Positions 36,297-39,028 of a stretch of DNA of 39,028 bases are shown here, one piece after another. The stretch is taken from the NCBI GenBank assembly GCA_002747055.1, contig PDSQ01000041.1:1-39028 (forward strand), written 5' to 3'. Source of the stretch: Gammaproteobacteria bacterium (GTDB lineage Bacteria; Pseudomonadota; Gammaproteobacteria; Pseudomonadales; Oleiphilaceae). The notes under the pieces were generated by a model that saw only the letters and a program-made list of their open reading frames with translations, was not told the origin of the DNA and ran no database searches. Within the stretch, counting starts at the first letter, position 1; every line of letters starts with the position of its first letter. The translations under genes were made by a program, and so were the position numbers.

Positions 36297-36895
36297 GCTT
36301 GCCTGCCACTGTCTTTGACGGTCTCTTTTGACAGGTTCCGGGAATATCCTTTTAGCGTGATCGGTAAACCCGCCACCACTAAAACCACTTCCTCGGCAAC
36401 AGCGGCGATGGCCTGATTGAGCCAACCGGCCTGATCGACAAACTGACGACTGAGTTCCCCCATAGGCACAATGCCACTACCAACTTCATTGCTCACTAAG
36501 ATAATCGGACAAGTCGTTTTTTTTAGTTGCTCGATAAAACTGTTTTTTTCGGCAGACCAGCTATCAAAATCAGCCGAATCAGACTCGGAAAGACAAAGCC
36601 AATTGGACAACCACAGAGTTAAACAATCGATCAATATAACAGACCCGGAAGCGGTTTGGTTCGTCTCGCTGTTAACGACTATCCGCTCCAATTCACGACT
36701 TAAAAAGAACTTTTCTTCAATCAGGCCCCAATGTTCGGGCCGTTCAGATTGATGCAGGGCAATTCGCGCCCGCATTTCAGGGTCTTCGGCGCTGGCAGTA
36801 GCCATATAGACCACCTTGTCTGACAGTCTTTTAGCCAGCGACTCAGCATACGAACTTTTTCCAGAACGAGCACCACCCAGTACAAGATAAATCAT
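36290..36895 (-). CDS. cobU: adenosylcobinamide kinase / guanylyltransferase
   Basis: A 201-residue bifunctional enzyme that phosphorylates adenosylcobinamide and transfers GMP to it. The P-loop is GGARSGKSS (residues 7-15) and the guanylylated His is H48 (ARIALHQSERPEHW). The later block LIDCLTLWLSNWL and VSNEVGSGIVP are family signatures. ATG 36895 overlaps the cobS stop as ATGA. It is preceded by cobS and followed by cobC. Confidence 0.95.
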   Translation of the reverse strand: MIYLVLGGARSGKSSYAESLAKRLSDKVVYMATASAEDPEMRARIALHQSERPEHWGLIEEKFFLSRELERIVVNSETNQTASGSVILIDCLTLWLSNWLCLSESDSADFDSWSAEKNSFIEQLKKTTCPIILVSNEVGSGIVPMGELSRQFVDQAGWLNQAIAAVAEEVVLVVAGLPITLKGYSRNLSKETVKDSGRQAC

Positions 36896-37701
36896 ATTGC
36901 CACCCCAAAGGAAGATGAAACAATAACGAGATACACCACCACCTCCGAAATCTGTTGGGCAGCCCCCAGGGTATCACCTGTGAATCCGCCGATCTGCTTA
37001 AAGTAAAGTGTTCTCAGAATACAATAGACGGTCAAAAGAACGATCAATAACAGCCAGCTAATGTCAATAACCAGAAACAAACTGAAAGCGGCAATCAAAA
37101 AATTAAAACCCAGTTCCCCGACAGTCAACAACTCTGCCAAAGGCTTCACTTTGGCGGTTTCTGGATCACCGACATAAGGCATAGTAACGATCAGTGACGT
37201 GGCCAAAGCGCGGCTTAAAACATGAGCGACCAATAAACTGGTGATTACCGCTTCAATCTGAATCAATGCCATATATTTCAACATCAGCACCATCCAGATT
37301 GCCACCGCACCATAAGTCCCCAAACGGGAATCTTTCATAATGGTCAGCTTTTGCTGTTTTTGCCAGCCACCGGCAAAACCATCACAGGTATCTGCCAATC
37401 CGTCTTCATGAAAACAGCCAGTTAACACGACACTTACCAACATAGAACCCAAGATTGCGATATCGATCGGCAAAAATTGACTCAGTAACCAGTAAGCCAA
37501 CGCACAAACGCTACCCACCAGCCAACCAACCGATGAGAAATAGCGACCGGCCCGGTTCAACTTTTGTCGGCTAAACTCTAACGTATTCGGTACTGGGAGA
37601 CGGGTAAAAAACCCAACTGCAATCAGCAACAACTCCAACTGCTGTTTCAATTCATTCAAGGTTTTTTTTAACGGAAAATGGTCGGAACCGGATAACTTCA
37701 T
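36892..37701 (-). CDS. cobS: adenosylcobinamide-GDP ribazoletransferase (cobalamin synthase)
   Basis: A 269-residue integral membrane enzyme joining adenosylcobinamide-GDP and alpha-ribazole phosphate. The active-site acidic motif TGCFHEDGLADTCDGF is present, along with GFFTRLPVP near the N-terminus, LGTYGAVAIWMVLMLKYMAL and the C-terminal GGFTGDTLGAAQQISEV. The protein has several membrane spans. ATG 37701 lies one base after the cobT stop; the frame extends upstream to 37809 into cobT, but those residues are not CobS-like. Confidence 0.94.
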   Translation of the reverse strand: MKLSGSDHFPLKKTLNELKQQLELLLIAVGFFTRLPVPNTLEFSRQKLNRAGRYFSSVGWLVGSVCALAYWLLSQFLPIDIAILGSMLVSVVLTGCFHEDGLADTCDGFAGGWQKQQKLTIMKDSRLGTYGAVAIWMVLMLKYMALIQIEAVITSLLVAHVLSRALATSLIVTMPYVGDPETAKVKPLAELLTVGELGFNFLIAAFSLFLVIDISWLLLIVLLTVYCILRTLYFKQIGGFTGDTLGAAQQISEVVVYLVIVSSSFGVAI

Positions 37702-37702
37702 A

Positions 37703-38791
37703 TTAAACGACAGTGACTCCTGCGGATTCAAAACTGGCCATTTCATTATAAAAACCGGCAGCAGCCCGCAGCAACGGGACAGCAAGCGCCGCGCCGGTGC
37801 CCTCACCAAGTCGCAGACCTAACTGCAACAAAGGCTCGACCTCCAGCTCTTGCAGCATCAATTGATGGCCGTGCTCCCCGGATTCATGGCAAAACACCAT
37901 ATAGTCTTTACAGTGTTTGTTTATCCTGATTGCCAACATCGCTGCAGCGGTAGCAATATAGCCATCCACCAATATCACCTTCTGGTGCAGAGCGGTAGCT
38001 AACATAGCTCCCACCATTTGCACGATTTCAAAACCAGCAAACGATGCCATGACTTCTAACGGTTTGCTGGCTAACTCTTTCACTCGTCTCCGGTGAAAAG
38101 CCAGGGCTTTATTGACTAAATTAACTTTTTTATCGAACTGATTGTCATCAATACCGGTTCCCCGGCCAACACAGGTTTCTGCCGCCAGGCCCATTAAACA
38201 ACACTGAATTGCCGACGCAGAAGAGGTATTGCCTATGCCCATTTCACCAAAACCCAGCAGGTTGCTGCCTAATTTTATGTTTCGCTCAGCGGCAACCTGC
38301 CCCAACGATAAACCACGTTCGACTTGCTCCATAGACATGCAACAGTCTTCTGCCATGTTGTTGGTGCCCGAACCCAGCGACTGACACTGAATATGCTCAT
38401 GCTCAACAGGACAGAGCATTCCAGCATCGATCACTTCGAGCTGAATATCATTGGCGCGACAGAAACAGTTAATGGCAGCACCACCCTGTAAAAAATTCAT
38501 TACCATTTGCTGGGTCACTTCCGGAGGAGCAATACTGATACCTTCTCGAGCAATACCATGGTCACCAGCAAAAACCAGCATCGCGGGCCGATCAATCACA
38601 ATCGGATCAAAAAGCGATGACTCAGCTATGCCACCTCCTCTTTCTTTCTGGCTAGCTTGACCCGAAATCAAAGCCAGCCGGAGCGCTAATGCTTCGAGCC
38701 GCCCCAGTGCACCGACCGGCTTGGTTTTATTGTCAATGATGGCTTGCAGTTTTTGACTGTTGGTCAGATCGAGTGGTTTTATATCAAACAT
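37703..38791 (-). CDS. cobT: nicotinate-nucleotide--dimethylbenzimidazole phosphoribosyltransferase
   Basis: A 362-residue CobT, which makes alpha-ribazole phosphate from dimethylbenzimidazole and nicotinate mononucleotide. Family blocks: DNKTKPVGALGRLE, VFAGDHGIAREGIS, GFGEMGIGNTSSASAI, GRGTGID and the catalytic glutamate E330 in LGEGTGAAL. The ribosome-binding AGGAAATGTA lies before ATG 38791. It begins a run of four overlapping genes (cobT, cobS, cobU, cobC) for the nucleotide-loop end of cobalamin synthesis, which also serves cobinamide salvage. No corrin-ring genes are in the window. Cys-rich insert around 135-150 (EDCCMSMEQVE) is unusual but not at the active site. Confidence 0.95.
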   Translation of the reverse strand: MFDIKPLDLTNSQKLQAIIDNKTKPVGALGRLEALALRLALISGQASQKERGGGIAESSLFDPIVIDRPAMLVFAGDHGIAREGISIAPPEVTQQMVMNFLQGGAAINCFCRANDIQLEVIDAGMLCPVEHEHIQCQSLGSGTNNMAEDCCMSMEQVERGLSLGQVAAERNIKLGSNLLGFGEMGIGNTSSASAIQCCLMGLAAETCVGRGTGIDDNQFDKKVNLVNKALAFHRRRVKELASKPLEVMASFAGFEIVQMVGAMLATALHQKVILVDGYIATAAAMLAIRINKHCKDYMVFCHESGEHGHQLMLQELEVEPLLQLGLRLGEGTGAALAVPLLRAAAGFYNEMASFESAGVTVV

Positions 38792-39028
38792 TACATTTCC
38801 TGGAAGGCCATCAGATTACCCGGAAGGCTCTGAATTATCGCAAACACTCTTTCCAACGGATCACTTGGAAGAGCGCAAAAGTCTGAAACTACCACATTTG
38901 GAATGTAATCACCACCTGCCCCCCCTCGAAACAGGGCAATCGGGCTTAATACCGCTTGAATTTAGAAACGAATTGAGGTAATCAGTTTATCTTTATGATT
39001 TATAATAAAGGATTGATTTCATCGAATG
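38792..39028. other. region upstream of cobT, to the window edge
   Basis: 237 bases without a recognisable gene. A hairpin with one bulge, CTCTTTCCAA (38847-38856) and TTGGAAGAG (38865-38873), loop of eight, lies about 60 bases upstream of cobT. I looked for the conserved B12-box and the core of a cobalamin riboswitch on the minus strand and did not find them. A motif GGAAGGC occurs twice near 38812 and 38822 as a direct repeat. Confidence 0.5.

Noticed and set aside
38792..39028. A cobalamin riboswitch before cobT
   Set aside because: The minus-strand sequence lacks a convincing B12-box and core; only a simple hairpin is present.

Overview
The window is a chromosomal segment from a gammaproteobacterium, most likely an aerobic marine or environmental lineage. 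The assignment rests on protein family content: a CyoABCDE-type bo3 quinol oxidase, YciO, BolA, SelD and MnmH close to the enterobacterial sequences, malate synthase G, TrmA, and a MoxR/Bat operon of the gammaproteobacterial layout. I cannot name a genus. Genes are tightly packed and intact. I saw no insertion sequence, prophage, CRISPR array, rRNA or tRNA, so this looks like core genome rather than an island.

Layout. (1) 1-7573, plus strand: a leader region, then a six-gene MoxR / DUF58 / DUF4381 / VWA / VWA-TPR / BatD operon (Bat, 'aerotolerance'), in which BatB and BatC are fused. The fusion junction carries a perfect 9-bp tandem repeat. (2) 7675-10972, minus strand: a predicted outer-membrane beta-barrel with its terminator, an orphan soluble protein, and an overlapping bolA-yciO pair. 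(3) 11250-12590, plus strand: an acyl-CoA-type fatty acid desaturase with a well-formed promoter and a palindrome at the expected transcription start. (4) 12613-17879, plus strand: a hairpin element, then a response regulator, a LysM-FecR envelope protein and a CHASE2-PAS histidine kinase, apparently one operon and one signalling pathway. (5) 17883-23505: a lipoprotein (minus), MsrB (plus), then an EF-G paralogue and malate synthase G (both minus). (6) 23897-28467: a thiamine-diphosphate enzyme (plus), the selD-mnmH selenium-tRNA pair (minus), and a 527-bp divergent intergenic region. (7) 28441-34341, plus strand: cyoABCDE, a SCO-like thiol/copper protein and a small secreted protein of unknown function, nearly all separated by overlaps or a few bases. 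(8) 34386-38791, minus strand: trmA, then cobC, cobU, cobS and cobT (reading backwards), the nucleotide-loop assembly branch of cobalamin synthesis.

How the genes work together. The Bat operon proteins are expected to form an inner-membrane, MoxR-remodelled complex with VWA domains facing the periplasm. The regulator / LysM-FecR / CHASE2-kinase trio is the best candidate for a little-described system: a wall-associated protein could pass information to the extracytoplasmic CHASE2 domain, whose kinase would drive the OmpR-type regulator. SelD supplies selenophosphate to MnmH for 2-selenouridine in tRNA. The cyo block encodes a complete quinol oxidase with its heme O synthase plus two extra proteins that the classic operon does not have. 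The cob block joins lower ligand, nucleotide and cobinamide into cobalamin.

All functional names come from motif and family recognition by eye. No database search was run.
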